DNA of 64,000 nucleotides from Commensalibacter papalotli (ex Servin-Garciduenas et al. 2014) (GTDB lineage: Bacteria; Pseudomonadota; Alphaproteobacteria; Acetobacterales; Acetobacteraceae): contig NZ_ATSX01000001.1 of the NCBI RefSeq assembly GCF_000527695.1, positions 62,001 to 126,000 on the forward strand, in the 5' to 3' direction. The position numbers were made by a program, and so were the translations under genes. Below the pieces are notes generated by a model, which was given only the letters and a program-made list of their open reading frames with translations, did no database searches and had not been told where the DNA came from. Positions 42,493-51,805 of this stretch are shown piece by piece; positions within the stretch are counted from its first letter, which is position 1; each line of letters opens with the position of its first letter.

Positions 42493-42854
42493 TGGGTACG
42501 CAACGTGAATTACAAGCGCGCCGGCGTAGACGGTTGCGTTATCAGCTTAGTCAAAAAGGAAATGGGCGTCCTCGTCTATCAGTTTTCCGTTCTAGCAAAA
42601 ATATTTATGCTCAGGTCATTGACGATGTTGCTGGTAAAACTTTAGCTGCTGCGTCTACTTTAGATGCAGCGGTTAAAGCACAATTGAAAACTGGAGCTGA
42701 TATTGATGCTGCTCGCACAATTGGTAAATTAATTGCTGAACGTGCAAAAGCAGCTGGGTTGGAACAGGTCGTGTTTGATCGTGGCTCTTATATTTATCAT
42801 GGGCGTGTAAAAGCGCTTGCTGAGGCTGCCCGTGAGGGCGGACTTGCGTTCTAA
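42492..42854 (+). CDS. rplR: 50S ribosomal protein L18
   Basis: L18 binds 5S rRNA with L5. At 120 aa it begins with the basic '[20 protein letters not shown]' and contains '[20 protein letters not shown]' and '[20 protein letters not shown]'. It overlaps rplF by one base and lies 12 bp before the chosen rpsE start. Confidence 0.97.
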   Translation: MGTQRELQARRRRRLRYQLSQKGNGRPRLSVFRSSKNIYAQVIDDVAGKTLAAASTLDAAVKAQLKTGADIDAARTIGKLIAERAKAAGLEQVVFDRGSYIYHGRVKALAEAAREGGLAF

Positions 42855-42866
42855 GGGAGGTTGCGA

Positions 42867-43445
42867 ATGGCACGTGAAGTAAAAGAAGGCGGTCGCGCAG
42901 GACGTGAGCGTGATAATGATGATTTGGTTGATAAGCTCGTAACAATCAACCGTGTTGCAAAAGTTGTAAAGGGCGGTCGTCGCTTTGCATTTGCTGCATT
43001 GGTTGTTGTTGGTGATCAACGTGGTCGCGTAGGATACGGTTCTGGTAAAGCTAGAGAAGTTCCTGAAGCAATCCGTAAAGCAACAGAGCAAGCTAAGAAA
43101 TCAATGATTCGTGTTCCAATGAAAGAAGGCAGAACATTACATCATGATGTTCAAGGCTGTTTTGGAGCAGGTAAAGTGATTTTAAGATCAGCAGAAGCAG
43201 GAACTGGTATTATTGCCGGTGGTCCTATGCGTGCTGTTTTTGAAAGCCTTGGGATTAATGACGTTGTTGCTAAGTCAACAGGTTCACGTAATCCTCATAA
43301 CATGGTGAAAGCTACTTTTGATGCATTGCGTCGTTGTGCAAGCCCTCGGGTTGTTGCTGCAAGACGTGGCAAAAAAGTTTCTGAAATACTTGGACGCCGA
43401 GATAATGCAACTAATGCGCAAAATGCGGAGGTTGTAAATGGTTGA
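42867..43445 (+). CDS. rpsE: 30S ribosomal protein S5
   Basis: S5 lines the mRNA channel and affects accuracy with S4 and S12. The frame is open from a TTG at 42861, but GGGAGG six bases before the ATG at 42867 makes that the start (192 aa, '[20 protein letters not shown]'). '[20 protein letters not shown]' and '[20 protein letters not shown]' are conserved. The stop overlaps rpmD by 8 bp. Confidence 0.97.
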   Translation: MAREVKEGGRAGRERDNDDLVDKLVTINRVAKVVKGGRRFAFAALVVVGDQRGRVGYGSGKAREVPEAIRKATEQAKKSMIRVPMKEGRTLHHDVQGCFGAGKVILRSAEAGTGIIAGGPMRAVFESLGINDVVAKSTGSRNPHNMVKATFDALRRCASPRVVAARRGKKVSEILGRRDNATNAQNAEVVNG

Positions 43446-43629
43446 TTCTAAAGCTGCAAAAGTTAAAGTTACACAAATAGCTTCTGCAATTGGTCGTCAA
43501 AAAGATCAAAAGCAAACATTGGTTGGTTTAGGGTTAAATCGTATTGGCGCAACTCGTGAGTTGGAAAATACTCCAGCTGTTCAAGGGATGATCAATAAGG
43601 TTCGCCACCTTGTGAAGGTGGAAGGATAA
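43438..43629 (+). CDS. rpmD: 50S ribosomal protein L30
   Basis: L30 is a small peripheral large-subunit protein. The 63-aa product has '[20 protein letters not shown]', '[16 protein letters not shown]' and '[13 protein letters not shown]'. Its ATG lies inside the end of rpsE. It precedes rplO by 4 bp. Confidence 0.97.
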   Translation: MVDSKAAKVKVTQIASAIGRQKDQKQTLVGLGLNRIGATRELENTPAVQGMINKVRHLVKVEG

Positions 43630-43633
43630 TTTA

Positions 43634-44122
43634 ATGAACTTAAATGAACTTCGTGATAATCTGGGCTCTAGATACCATAAAAAACGTTTAGGTCGTGGTA
43701 TTGGTTCAGGTAAAGGTAAAACATCAGGTAAAGGTCATAAAGGCCAACATGCTAGATCTGGTGTTGCAATTAACGGCTTTGAAGGTGGACAACTTCCTCT
43801 TTATCGTCGTTTACCTAAAAGAGGATTTAAGAATATCTTCCGCAAAATTTATGCAGAAGTAAATCTTGATACTCTGACTATAGCAATTGATAGTGGTAAA
43901 CTAAACGCTTCTTCAGTAATTAATGAAGCTTCTTTGCGTGATGCTGGCTTATTTAAAGGTAAAAAATACGTTGGTGTTCGTTTGCTTGCTAAAGGTGAGC
44001 TTAATAAAGCTGTAAATATTGAAGTCTCTGGTGCTTCTGCTGCTGCTGTTGAAGCAGTAAAAAAAGCTGGTGGCACTGTTAAGCTATTGGTGCCTTCTGG
44101 GGATGTATCTGCAGATGCCTAA
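43634..44122 (+). CDS. rplO: 50S ribosomal protein L15
   Basis: L15 binds late in 50S assembly. The 162-aa product has the basic, glycine-rich N-terminal part '[20 protein letters not shown]' and '[20 protein letters not shown]', with the C-terminal '[13 protein letters not shown]'. A 136-bp gap with a terminator-like hairpin follows before secY. Confidence 0.98.
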   Translation: MNLNELRDNLGSRYHKKRLGRGIGSGKGKTSGKGHKGQHARSGVAINGFEGGQLPLYRRLPKRGFKNIFRKIYAEVNLDTLTIAIDSGKLNASSVINEASLRDAGLFKGKKYVGVRLLAKGELNKAVNIEVSGASAAAVEAVKKAGGTVKLLVPSGDVSADA

Positions 44123-44205
44123 ACTATAAGTGAGATATAACTTGCATTATCAAATGATAAATGCTTATAAGTTTATAAAACACAATAGATCTTAAGGTTA
44201 AAAAT

Positions 44206-44242
44206 ACAGCGTCCCGTAACTATTGCGGTGACGCTGTTTTTT
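44206..44242 (+). terminator. Terminator-like hairpin between rplO and secY
   Basis: ACAGCGTC (44206-44213) pairs with GACGCTGT (44230-44237), extended by CCG/CGG with a one-base bulge, and is followed at once by TTTTTT. This is the best intrinsic-terminator shape inside the ribosomal block. It lies 16 bases before the secY ATG, so it may attenuate secY-adk relative to the upstream ribosomal genes. Confidence 0.7.
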
Positions 44243-44258
44243 CTGAAAGGATAAGATT

Positions 44259-45608
44259 ATGGCCTCTATGGCCGAGCAATTAGCATCTAGTATTAATGTC
44301 AGTGCTTTTTCTAAGGCGACTGAATTAAAAAAACGCATTTGGTTTACCTTAGGGGCTTTGATTATTTACCGTTTAGGTACGTATATTCCTGTCCCAGGTG
44401 TTGATGCGGCTATTATGGCTCAATTACTTGCCAAACATCAAGGCGGTATTTTGGGTATGTTTGATATGTTTAGTGGCGGTGCGCTTGGCCGTATGACTAT
44501 TTTTGCCCTGAACATTATGCCTTATATTAGTGCGTCAATCATTATTCAATTAATGTCTTCGGCGATGCCTTCTTTGGAAGCTTTAAAAAAAGAAGGTGAA
44601 CAAGGGCGTAAAAAGCTTAACCAATATACGCGTTATTTAACAGTTTTTATTGCACTATTCCAAGCATATGGGATTGCGGTTGGACTCGGGAGTATGAGTA
44701 CTCCTGCAGGTAACGCAGTTATTCATCCAGGTCTATTCTTTACAGCGACATGTGTAATTACACTTGTTGGTGGGACGATGTTTTTGATGTGGCTGGGTGA
44801 GCAAATTACTGCCCGTGGGGTAGGAAATGGTATTTCATTAATTATTTTTGCTGGTATTGTTGCTAATTTACCAACTGCTTTAGCAAGCTTATTTAATTTG
44901 GGTTATACTGGGGCCTTATCGCCTATATTTGTAGTTATTTTCCTAGTTTTAGCGGCTATTACTATTGCTTTCATTGTATTTATGGAACAAGCACAAAGGC
45001 GTGTTGTTATCCAGTACCCTAAAAGACAAGTAGGACAACGCCAATATGGTGGGGATTCTACACATATGCCACTTAAGGTAAATACAGCAGGAGTAATCCC
45101 TCCAATTTTTGCATCTTCTGTTTTGTTAATACCTGTAACGATTTCTGGATTTTTATCAAGCGATTCAACACCAGGTTGGTTGGCGATTGTTGGACAGGAA
45201 TTTAGTCAAGGGCGTTTTCTGTATATGTTGTTTTATGCAGCAATGATTGTGTTCTTTTCTTTTTTCTATGCGGCGGTCAGTTTCAATCCGAAAGAAACTG
45301 CTGATAACCTACGAAAACAAGGTGGTTTTATTCCTGGGATTCGTCCTGGTGCGAATACAGCAACTTATTTTGATACGATTTTAACCCGATTAACGACGAT
45401 TGGTGCTTTATACTTGGTCGCAGTTTGTTTGCTGCCACAATTTTTAATCAATCACTATAATGTACCTTTCTATTTTGGTGGAACGAGTTTGATTATTATT
45501 GTGTCTGTGACAATTGATACTGTTACACAAGTGCAATCTCATCTAGTTGCACATCAGTATCAAGGGTTATTGCGTAAGTCACGTGGCGGTAAAGGGAAAA
45601 AGCGATGA
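44259..45608 (+). CDS. secY: Protein translocase subunit SecY
   Basis: SecY is the membrane channel through which SecA and ribosomes push unfolded proteins. The 449-aa protein has ten membrane helices; the plug and conserved loops are visible in 'YRLGTYIPVPGVD' near the start, 'GGALGRMTIFALNIMPYISA', 'QYPKRQVGQRQYGGDSTHMP' (the cytosolic C4/C5 region) and 'LRKQGGFIPGIRPGANTATY'. GAAAGGA lies about 8 bases before the ATG. The stop overlaps adk by 4 bp (ATGA). The nearby hairpin may limit its expression. Confidence 0.98.
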   Translation: MASMAEQLASSINVSAFSKATELKKRIWFTLGALIIYRLGTYIPVPGVDAAIMAQLLAKHQGGILGMFDMFSGGALGRMTIFALNIMPYISASIIIQLMSSAMPSLEALKKEGEQGRKKLNQYTRYLTVFIALFQAYGIAVGLGSMSTPAGNAVIHPGLFFTATCVITLVGGTMFLMWLGEQITARGVGNGISLIIFAGIVANLPTALASLFNLGYTGALSPIFVVIFLVLAAITIAFIVFMEQAQRRVVIQYPKRQVGQRQYGGDSTHMPLKVNTAGVIPPIFASSVLLIPVTISGFLSSDSTPGWLAIVGQEFSQGRFLYMLFYAAMIVFFSFFYAAVSFNPKETADNLRKQGGFIPGIRPGANTATYFDTILTRLTTIGALYLVAVCLLPQFLINHYNVPFYFGGTSLIIIVSVTIDTVTQVQSHLVAHQYQGLLRKSRGGKGKKR

Positions 45609-46267
45609 AATTAGTTTTTTTAGGCCCACCAGGTGCTGGTAAAGGTACACAATCTCAACATCTTGCTAAAGAATACAAAATCGCTCAAATTTCAACAGGT
45701 GATATGTTGCGTGCTGAAGTGAAAGCAGAATCTGATATTGGCAAGCTTGCGAAGAAAATTATGGATAATGGTGAGCTAGTCCCAGATGATTTGATCGTAT
45801 CTATGATTCAAAAAAGAATCCAAGTCGATGATTGTAAGAATGGATTTATTCTTGATGGTTTTCCACGTAGTTTGGGGCAGGCCGAAGCATTAGATACAAT
45901 GTTTGCCTCGCAAAATATGCAGCTAGATGCAGTGCTTTCTTTGGAAGTTGATGAGGAAGTCTTGGCAGAGCGTATATCTGGTCGTTTTAGTTGTGCAAAA
46001 TGTGGTGCTAGCTATCACAAGTTGTTTAAGCAGCCAAAAGTGGATAAAGTTTGTGATAGATGTGGTTCTACTGAGTTCGTGTCTAGAGCTGACGATAATA
46101 AGGAAACAGTCTTAGCAAGATTGGAAACATATCGTAAACAAACTGCGCCATTATTACCATACTATCAGAAAAAAAACTGTTTATATGCGATTAATGGTAT
46201 GAAAAGCGTGGATGAGGTCACAAAAGACATTGACCAAGTCTTAAAACAAATTAAATTAAGCAACTAG
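45605..46267 (+). CDS. adk: Adenylate kinase (zinc-lid form)
   Basis: Adk balances ATP, ADP and AMP. The 220-aa product has the P-loop 'GPPGAGKGTQ' (7-16), the AMP-binding 'ISTGDMLRAE' and 'ILDGFPRSLGQAEALD', and the long-type LID. The LID carries four cysteines, Cys130, Cys133, Cys150 and Cys153, so it is a structural-zinc form as in many alphaproteobacteria and Gram-positives. It is translationally coupled to secY. Confidence 0.98.
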   Translation: MKLVFLGPPGAGKGTQSQHLAKEYKIAQISTGDMLRAEVKAESDIGKLAKKIMDNGELVPDDLIVSMIQKRIQVDDCKNGFILDGFPRSLGQAEALDTMFASQNMQLDAVLSLEVDEEVLAERISGRFSCAKCGASYHKLFKQPKVDKVCDRCGSTEFVSRADDNKETVLARLETYRKQTAPLLPYYQKKNCLYAINGMKSVDEVTKDIDQVLKQIKLSN

Positions 46268-46312
46268 AATTCTTTATGCAAAATAAATTTTTTGTGTTGC
46301 GGTATTGACTCT

Positions 46313-46394
46313 AAGGGCAGGAAGGTTATATTGCTGCCTTTATAGGTATTTTAGGTGTTAGCTTTCTCTATATTTATAAACACGCTATGTGTTT
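46313..46394 (+). other. Two stem-loops between adk and rpsM
   Basis: AAGGGCAG (46313-46320) pairs with CTGCCTTT (46334-46341, one G-U), and AAACAC (46378-46383) with GTGTTT (46389-46394) around GCTAT. The second is followed by a short T-rich stretch. They lie in the 192-bp gap that divides the spc and alpha operons and may mark the adk 3' end or the rpsM leader. Confidence 0.4.
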
Positions 46395-46459
46395 TATTTA
46401 GGAGCTAATTATTAAAGAAATAAGCCTGATTTTTTTAGGTTAATTGAGGAGTAACAGGC

Positions 46460-46837
46460 GTGGCGCGTATTGCCGGCGTAAACATCCCGACAAATAAACG
46501 GGTAGCAATTGGTCTGCGTTATATTTATGGCATTGGGCCTACAAAAGCGCAGGAAATTTGTAATAAACTTTCAATTCCTGACGAACGCAGAGTAAACGAA
46601 CTTTCAGATGATGAAATTTTGAAAATTCGTGAGTTAATTGATAGTGAATATCAAGTTGAAGGTGATCTTCGTCGTGAAGTAGCGATGAATATTAAACGTC
46701 TAATGGATTTAGGATGCTACCGTGGCTTGCGTCACCGTCGTGGTTTACCTGTAAGAGGGCAAAGAACCCATACCAACGCGCGTACGCGTAAGGGTAAGGC
46801 TGTTGCTATTGCTGGTAAGAAAAAAGCAACACGTTAG
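46460..46837 (+). CDS. rpsM: 30S ribosomal protein S13
   Basis: S13 bridges the head to the 50S central protuberance. The 125-aa product starts with GTG behind GGAG (9 bases) and has '[20 protein letters not shown]', the helix-two-turn-helix, and the C-terminal tail '[20 protein letters not shown]'. It starts the alpha operon. The usual rpmJ gene does not precede it. Confidence 0.98.
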   Translation: MARIAGVNIPTNKRVAIGLRYIYGIGPTKAQEICNKLSIPDERRVNELSDDEILKIRELIDSEYQVEGDLRREVAMNIKRLMDLGCYRGLRHRRGLPVRGQRTHTNARTRKGKAVAIAGKKKATR

Positions 46838-46889
46838 TCCCTAGGTTGGTTTTTATTTTTTGTAACTAAACAACAGGATAAAAAAAGTC

Positions 46890-47282
46890 ATGGCGAAACC
46901 CGCCGCTCCGCGTCTTAAAAGAAAAGAACGCAAAAACATTATTTCCGGCGTAGCACATGTTTTGTCTACGTTTAATAATACAATGATTACCATCTCTGAT
47001 GTTCAAGGAAATGCTATTTCTTGGTCATCAGCAGGTGCACAAGGCTTTAAAGGTTCTCGTAAATCTACACCTTATGCAGCACAAATGGCTGCAGAAGATG
47101 CTGGAAAAAAAGCACGTGAACATGGTATGGAAACGCTTGAAATTGAAGTTTCAGGTCCAGGATCAGGGCGTGAAAGTGCACTTCGTGCATTACAGGCTGT
47201 TGGTTTTACCGTAACTTCTATTCGGGATACAACCCCAGTACCACATAACGGATGTCGTCCTCGTAAACGACGTCGCGTTTAG
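46890..47282 (+). CDS. rpsK: 30S ribosomal protein S11
   Basis: S11 lies on the platform near the Shine-Dalgarno/anti-Shine-Dalgarno helix. The 130-aa product has '[20 protein letters not shown]', '[20 protein letters not shown]' and the basic end '[14 protein letters not shown]'. A gap of 116 bp with two hairpins separates it from rpoA. Note that rpsD is not between rpsK and rpoA, unlike E. coli but as usual in alphaproteobacteria. Confidence 0.98.
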   Translation: MAKPAAPRLKRKERKNIISGVAHVLSTFNNTMITISDVQGNAISWSSAGAQGFKGSRKSTPYAAQMAAEDAGKKAREHGMETLEIEVSGPGSGRESALRALQAVGFTVTSIRDTTPVPHNGCRPRKRRRV

Positions 47283-47295
47283 TTCGTTCCTTTTG

Positions 47296-47357
47296 TTACT
47301 TTTCTAGTATTTAGAAAAGTAATCAGAGATTAATCCTAATCTTTTGGTTAGGATTTT
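47296..47357 (+). other. Two stem-loops before rpoA
   Basis: TTACTTTTCTA (47296-47306) pairs exactly with TAGAAAAGTAA (47312-47322), and AATCCTAA (47332-47339) with TTAGGATT (47348-47355), the latter followed by TTTT (47354-47357). They lie between rpsK and rpoA, 40-100 bases before the rpoA start. The second looks like a weak intrinsic terminator; both could separate polymerase from ribosomal protein expression. Confidence 0.45.
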
Positions 47358-47398
47358 GTCGCCTCTATGGCAAAATTCTGGATTGAAAGGCCACCACC

Positions 47399-48418
47399 TT
47401 GGTCCTCCAAAAAAACTGGCAGTCTCTTATAAAACCAGAGAAGCTAGAAGTCGAACCGGGCTCGGCGTCATCTAATGTGGCGACCGTGGTGGCGGAGCCA
47501 CTTGAACGTGGCTTCGGCATGACGCTCGGCAATGCGCTTCGGCGGATACTTCTTTCTTCCCTTCAAGGAGCAGCTGTTACAGCACTTCGTATTGATGGTG
47601 TTCTTCATGAATTCTCATCTGTAAATGGTGTTCGTGAAGATGTTACCGACATTGTGTTGAACGTAAAACAACTTGCGATTCGTATGCACAGTGAAGGTCC
47701 AAAACGTATGATTCTATCTGCAGTTGGACCCGGACAAGTGACAGCAGGGCAAATTCAAACGGATCATGATATTGAAATCATGAACCCAGATTTAGTAATT
47801 TGTACTCTTGATGATGGTGTTAAGTTGGGTATGGAATTTACCGTTTCTATGGGTAAAGGCTATGTTCCAGCGGCAGCAAATCGTCAGGAAGATGCTCCAA
47901 TCGGCATGATTCCTATTGATGCAATTTATTCTCCAGTTCGTCGTGTTTCCTATAAAGTGGAACCAACACGTGTCGGTCAGGTTACTGACTTCGACAAATT
48001 GTTGTTAACATTGGAAACAGATGGTTCTGTAACTCCTGAAAATGCGGTTGCTTTAGCAGCTCGTATTTTACAAGATCAGTTACAGCTCTTTATTAATTTC
48101 GATGAACCTAAACCTGTTCAAGCTGAAGAACCTCAAGAAGATCTTCCATTCAATCGTAATTTATTGCGTAAAGTTGATGAACTTGAACTTTCAGTTCGTA
48201 GTGCAAATTGCCTGAAAAACGATAATATCGTTTATATTGGTGATTTAGTTCAAAGAACTGAACAGGAAATGTTGCGTACTCCTAACTTTGGACGTAAATC
48301 ATTGAATGAGATTAAAGAAGTTCTTACTTCAATGGGATTGTCTTTAGGGATGAATGTGCCTGCATGGCCACCTGAAAATATTGAAGAGTTAGCAAAACGG
48401 CTTGATGAGCTGTTTTAG
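47399..48418 (+). CDS. rpoA: RNA polymerase alpha subunit
   Basis: RpoA dimerises to assemble RNA polymerase and its C-terminal domain contacts promoters and activators. The 339-aa product starts at a TTG (M-V-L-Q-K-N-W), with GAAAGG 8 bases upstream; this matches the usual alphaproteobacterial N-terminus. The N-terminal domain shows '[20 protein letters not shown]' and the C-terminal domain '[20 protein letters not shown]' with '[16 protein letters not shown]'. rplQ follows after 30 bp. Confidence 0.97.
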   Translation: MVLQKNWQSLIKPEKLEVEPGSASSNVATVVAEPLERGFGMTLGNALRRILLSSLQGAAVTALRIDGVLHEFSSVNGVREDVTDIVLNVKQLAIRMHSEGPKRMILSAVGPGQVTAGQIQTDHDIEIMNPDLVICTLDDGVKLGMEFTVSMGKGYVPAAANRQEDAPIGMIPIDAIYSPVRRVSYKVEPTRVGQVTDFDKLLLTLETDGSVTPENAVALAARILQDQLQLFINFDEPKPVQAEEPQEDLPFNRNLLRKVDELELSVRSANCLKNDNIVYIGDLVQRTEQEMLRTPNFGRKSLNEIKEVLTSMGLSLGMNVPAWPPENIEELAKRLDELF

Positions 48419-48448
48419 CATTGTGAATAAAAAAGGATAGTATAAATT

Positions 48449-48874
48449 ATGCGTCACGGTATGTCTGGCCGTAAGCTTGGTGTTACAACGTCTCATCGTA
48501 AAGCGATGTTTCGTAACATGGCTGTTGCCTTGATCAAGCACGAACAAATTACAACAACTTTGCCAAAAGCCAAAGAATTGCGCCCAGTTGTTGAAAAATT
48601 GGTTACTCTTGGTAAACGTGGTGATTTACATGCACGTAGACAGGCATTCGCTTTATTGCGTGATGAAACCATTGTTTCTAAATTATTCTCTACCATTGCT
48701 GACCGTTACAAAGCTCGTCAAGGCGGATATATTCGCGTACTTAAAGCGGGCGTTCGTTATGGTGATGCAGCAAATATGTCTGTAATTGAATTCGTAGAAC
48801 GCGATGTTAATGCAAAAGGTTTAGACAGTGGTCCAAAACCTGAAGTTGAAGATGCAGACGATTTCGCTGCTTAA
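48449..48874 (+). CDS. rplQ: 50S ribosomal protein L17
   Basis: L17 sits near the tunnel exit. The 141-aa product begins '[20 protein letters not shown]' and has '[20 protein letters not shown]' and an acidic C-terminal tail longer than in E. coli. It is the last gene of the alpha operon and is followed by a strong terminator. Confidence 0.98.
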   Translation: MRHGMSGRKLGVTTSHRKAMFRNMAVALIKHEQITTTLPKAKELRPVVEKLVTLGKRGDLHARRQAFALLRDETIVSKLFSTIADRYKARQGGYIRVLKAGVRYGDAANMSVIEFVERDVNAKGLDSGPKPEVEDADDFAA

Positions 48875-48900
48875 TTTAACTGCTTTCTAATAGACTTTTA

Positions 48901-48934
48901 AAAAGAGATAGGAATTTTCCTATCTCTTTTTTTT
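48901..48934 (+). terminator. Intrinsic terminator after rplQ
   Basis: AAAAGAGATAGGA (48901-48913) pairs perfectly with TCCTATCTCTTTT (48918-48930) around an ATTT loop, followed by a T run reaching 48934. It lies 26 bases after the rplQ stop and closes the ribosomal supercluster. Confidence 0.92.
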
Positions 48935-49035
48935 GTATATACTTGTATTCATCGAAAATAACTGAATCTTAACAAGTAAATAAATATTAATATTTTTGTG
49001 TAACAGAGAATTTTTTATAATAAAAGGATATCATT

Positions 49036-50211
49036 ATGCCATTGGCAATATGGGCATTAGCAATGATGACGTTTGGTATAGGAATTACTGAATTCTCTAT
49101 ATCTGGGTTATTGCCATTTATAGCGCATGATTTTTCAATTTCTATTGATAATGCAGGATTTGCAGCAACGATTTATGCATTGGGTGTATTTCTATTTACT
49201 CCTGTTATTATTATTTTAGGTGCAAAAGTGCCGCAAAAAAAAATGCTATTATTGTTAGTAGGATTTTTCATTGTTGGTAACTTAATTACTGCTTGGTCTC
49301 CTTATTTTTTCGTAACACTTATTGGTCGTTTTATTACATCATTAGCGCATGGTGCTTTTATTGGGATTGGGTCTTTAATTGCTGTGGAACTGTGTAAAGG
49401 AAGGGAAACTTCTGCAATCTCTTTTATGTTTAGTGGTTTGACACTTTCTACATTGATTGGAACGCCTTTAGTTACCTATTTAGGGTATAAGATATCATGG
49501 CATTTCGTTTTTTATATGATTACATTTATTGGAATTGTAGCATTTATAGCAGTTGCTAAATTAGTTCCAGCTGAAATCAAAAGAGAAGACGAGCCTGAAT
49601 TCCATTTATTAAAAGAGCTTGCAGTTTTTAAAGATCCTGATGTGTTGATTGCAATGGCTATTACGGTTCTGGGGCCAGGTGCTTTTTTTACATCAATTAC
49701 GTATATAGCTCCTGTTATAACCAAAGTTGCTGGATTTCATGATACGGCAGTGCCATGGATTTTATTTGTATTTGGTTTAGGGCTTTGTATTGGAAATATT
49801 ATGGGTGGGAAACTTGCACGTAGATCATTGATGCCTGTGTTGTTATCTAGTCTTATATTGCAAGCAATCATGTTGTTTGTTTTATATTTTATGGCAGCTA
49901 ATGCTGTTATTCTAGTATTAAGTATCTTTTTAATTGCGGCTTTTGGTTTTGCAACAGTATCACCGATTCAACATTTGGTAATGACTAAGGCACGTAAAGC
50001 AGGTGCTGCTAATTTGATTTCATCCTTTAATATTGGTATGTTTAATTTAGGAAATGCGTTGGGAGCGTGGATAGGTGGTGTGGTTATTGCACATCAATTT
50101 GGATATGCATCTCCAAATTTTGCCGGAGGTTTATTATCGATTGCTGCCTTTGTGCTAGCATTAATTTCTTATCTAAGAGGCAAAAGAGAAACTAAGTTAG
50201 CTATTGCTTGA
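49036..50211 (+). CDS. MFS exporter, YdhP/AraJ-like (DHA1 family)
   Basis: The 391-aa product is a 12-helix major facilitator. Markers are 'FGIGITEFSISGLLPFIA' in helix 1, 'GAKVPQKKMLLLLVGFFIVG' at loop 2-3 (a changed form of the A motif), 'RFITSLAHGAFIGIGSLIA' in helix 4 and 'GTPLVTYLG' in helix 5. This resembles the YdhP/AraJ/PbuE group of drug or sugar-efflux-like exporters; the substrate cannot be told. AAAGGA precedes the ATG. It stands alone after the rplQ terminator and converges with the MdtABC-type operon. Confidence 0.9.
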   Translation: MPLAIWALAMMTFGIGITEFSISGLLPFIAHDFSISIDNAGFAATIYALGVFLFTPVIIILGAKVPQKKMLLLLVGFFIVGNLITAWSPYFFVTLIGRFITSLAHGAFIGIGSLIAVELCKGRETSAISFMFSGLTLSTLIGTPLVTYLGYKISWHFVFYMITFIGIVAFIAVAKLVPAEIKREDEPEFHLLKELAVFKDPDVLIAMAITVLGPGAFFTSITYIAPVITKVAGFHDTAVPWILFVFGLGLCIGNIMGGKLARRSLMPVLLSSLILQAIMLFVLYFMAANAVILVLSIFLIAAFGFATVSPIQHLVMTKARKAGAANLISSFNIGMFNLGNALGAWIGGVVIAHQFGYASPNFAGGLLSIAAFVLALISYLRGKRETKLAIA

Positions 50212-50220
50212 GAAATAAGT

Positions 50221-50249
50221 TTTCAACCTTCTGAGTAAGAAGGTTGAAA
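50221..50249. terminator. Hairpin between convergent exporter genes
   Basis: TTTCAACCTTCT (50221-50232) pairs exactly with AGAAGGTTGAAA (50238-50249) across GAGTA. It fills the 46-bp gap between the MFS gene and the minus-strand outer-membrane factor, and its symmetric arms suit a bidirectional terminator, although the T runs are short. Confidence 0.65.
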
Positions 50250-50257
50250 TTGAAGGA

Positions 50258-51805
50258 CTAATTAGGATTTTTCTGCATAAAAGAAGGCACAAAAGGAAGA
50301 TTGGATGTTAATGAAGATTTACTTGGTAAGCGTTTATCATTCCATCCTCCACCCAAATTTTGTATTAACAGCACGCTATCAACCATACGTTGCTGTTGGA
50401 TCCCTAAGGCTGTTTGTTGGTTACTAAGAGACGTAATTTGTTGGGTAACGACTGTTGTATAATCTTGGGTCCCAACTTTATATTGGTTAAGGGCAATTTG
50501 TGCTGTTTGATTGGCAAGACTTACAGCTTGTTGCTGTTCAATATATTGCTGTTCCAAAATTCTTAGGTTAGAAAGTTGATCTTCTACGCCTTGTATGGCC
50601 TCTAGGACTGTTTGGCGATAAGTTGCAACAGACATATCATATTGTGCTTCGGCTTGTTTAACCAATGATGTTCTTGAGCCCCCATCAAAAAGGGTTTCAG
50701 AGGCAGATGCCCCCAAAGACCAAATTCGATTTGCAACTTGGATTAAGCTACCTACAGGGGTGCCACTATAACTTAAACTGGCACTTAGGGTAACATCAGG
50801 ATAGAAAGCTGCAATAGCAGCACCGATCTGAGCATTTTGCTCTTCCATTGCTCTTTCAGCCGAGGCTATATCTGGTCTACGTTGTAAAAGGGTTGCTGGG
50901 ACTTCTACAGGAATAGCTGGTACCGTAAAGCTGAGACTGCCACGGGGAATAGAAAGCTCAGCAGGTGGTTTACCAATTAAAATAGCAATAGCATGTTCAT
51001 ATTGTGCACGTGCTATACCTGCTTGGGTTAGTTGTGCTTTGGTTTGTTGTAATTGTGTTTTAGCTTGCAAAAGAGCAGTGGGTTCGATTGTTCCTGCATT
51101 ATGTTGGTTCTGTGTAACACGTAAAGAGGCTTCATAAAAATCAATGTTTTTTTGCAAAAGATCCATTAGGGAATCTTGGTAGCGTAAGTTGAAATAAGTT
51201 TGTGCCAATTGGCTTTGATAAGAGAGGCGTGCATTAGCAAGATCAGCAGCACTGGCTTGAGCAGCAGCAACTTGGCTTTGTGTATTTCGCCTGATTTTTC
51301 CCCATAAATCCAAGTCCCAGCTGGCTGCTGTTTGTAAGGCATAAGTATTTTTTGTTTGTCCTTTGGCATAACTGATATTCCCTCCGCTGCCGATACCTGT
51401 TGCCCCACCACCATTACCTTGACGGTTAAAGCTTGGCCCGATGCTTAGGGTTGGGAAAAAACCGGCTCTTACTTGATCAATCATTGCACGTGCATTGCGA
51501 TAAGAAGCCTCAGCTTGCTTAAGATTTTGGTTTGAAATATCAATCTGTTCTTCTAGTTGATTTAGCAAAGGATCATTATAAAGTTTCCACCATTCGCCTT
51601 TTTCAGCAGAGGCTAAGTTTGGATCTGCCTTAACCCATCCTGTAACTGGTTGAAGCTCTTTAAAATGAGGAGAAGTAATCGCAGAAGGTCGGTGATAGTT
51701 TGGACCAGCCATACAACTGCTTAGGGACAATAAGCAAACTGTAGAAATAGTTTTCAAAAAACGATTTTTAGGAAAAGGAGGAAACGAAAAAAATACGTTA
51801 TACAC
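50258..51805 (-). CDS. Outer-membrane efflux factor, NodT/OpmB type lipoprotein
   Basis: This 515-aa TolC-like channel is the last gene of the adaptor-permease-permease-channel operon. A lipobox 'LSSC' with Cys31 predicts lipid anchoring. 'EWWKLYNDPLLNQLEEQIDI', 'WDLDLWGKIRRNTQSQVAAA' and 'LLQRRPDIASAERAMEEQNA' are family signatures, also found in the paralogue at 19148. A glycine-rich insert near residues 128-145 (GNGGGATGIGSGG) is unlike that paralogue. Its ATG overlaps the end of the upstream permease gene by 8 bp. Confidence 0.94.
   Translation of the reverse strand: MYNVFFSFPPFPKNRFLKTISTVCLLSLSSCMAGPNYHRPSAITSPHFKELQPVTGWVKADPNLASAEKGEWWKLYNDPLLNQLEEQIDISNQNLKQAEASYRNARAMIDQVRAGFFPTLSIGPSFNRQGNGGGATGIGSGGNISYAKGQTKNTYALQTAASWDLDLWGKIRRNTQSQVAAAQASAADLANARLSYQSQLAQTYFNLRYQDSLMDLLQKNIDFYEASLRVTQNQHNAGTIEPTALLQAKTQLQQTKAQLTQAGIARAQYEHAIAILIGKPPAELSIPRGSLSFTVPAIPVEVPATLLQRRPDIASAERAMEEQNAQIGAAIAAFYPDVTLSASLSYSGTPVGSLIQVANRIWSLGASASETLFDGGSRTSLVKQAEAQYDMSVATYRQTVLEAIQGVEDQLSNLRILEQQYIEQQQAVSLANQTAQIALNQYKVGTQDYTTVVTQQITSLSNQQTALGIQQQRMVDSVLLIQNLGGGWNDKRLPSKSSLTSNLPFVPSFMQKNPN

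Noticed and set aside
42729-43091. Minus-strand 120-aa frame opposite rplR and rpsE
   Set aside because: It is a shadow of two conserved ribosomal genes, without a ribosome-binding site or known motif.
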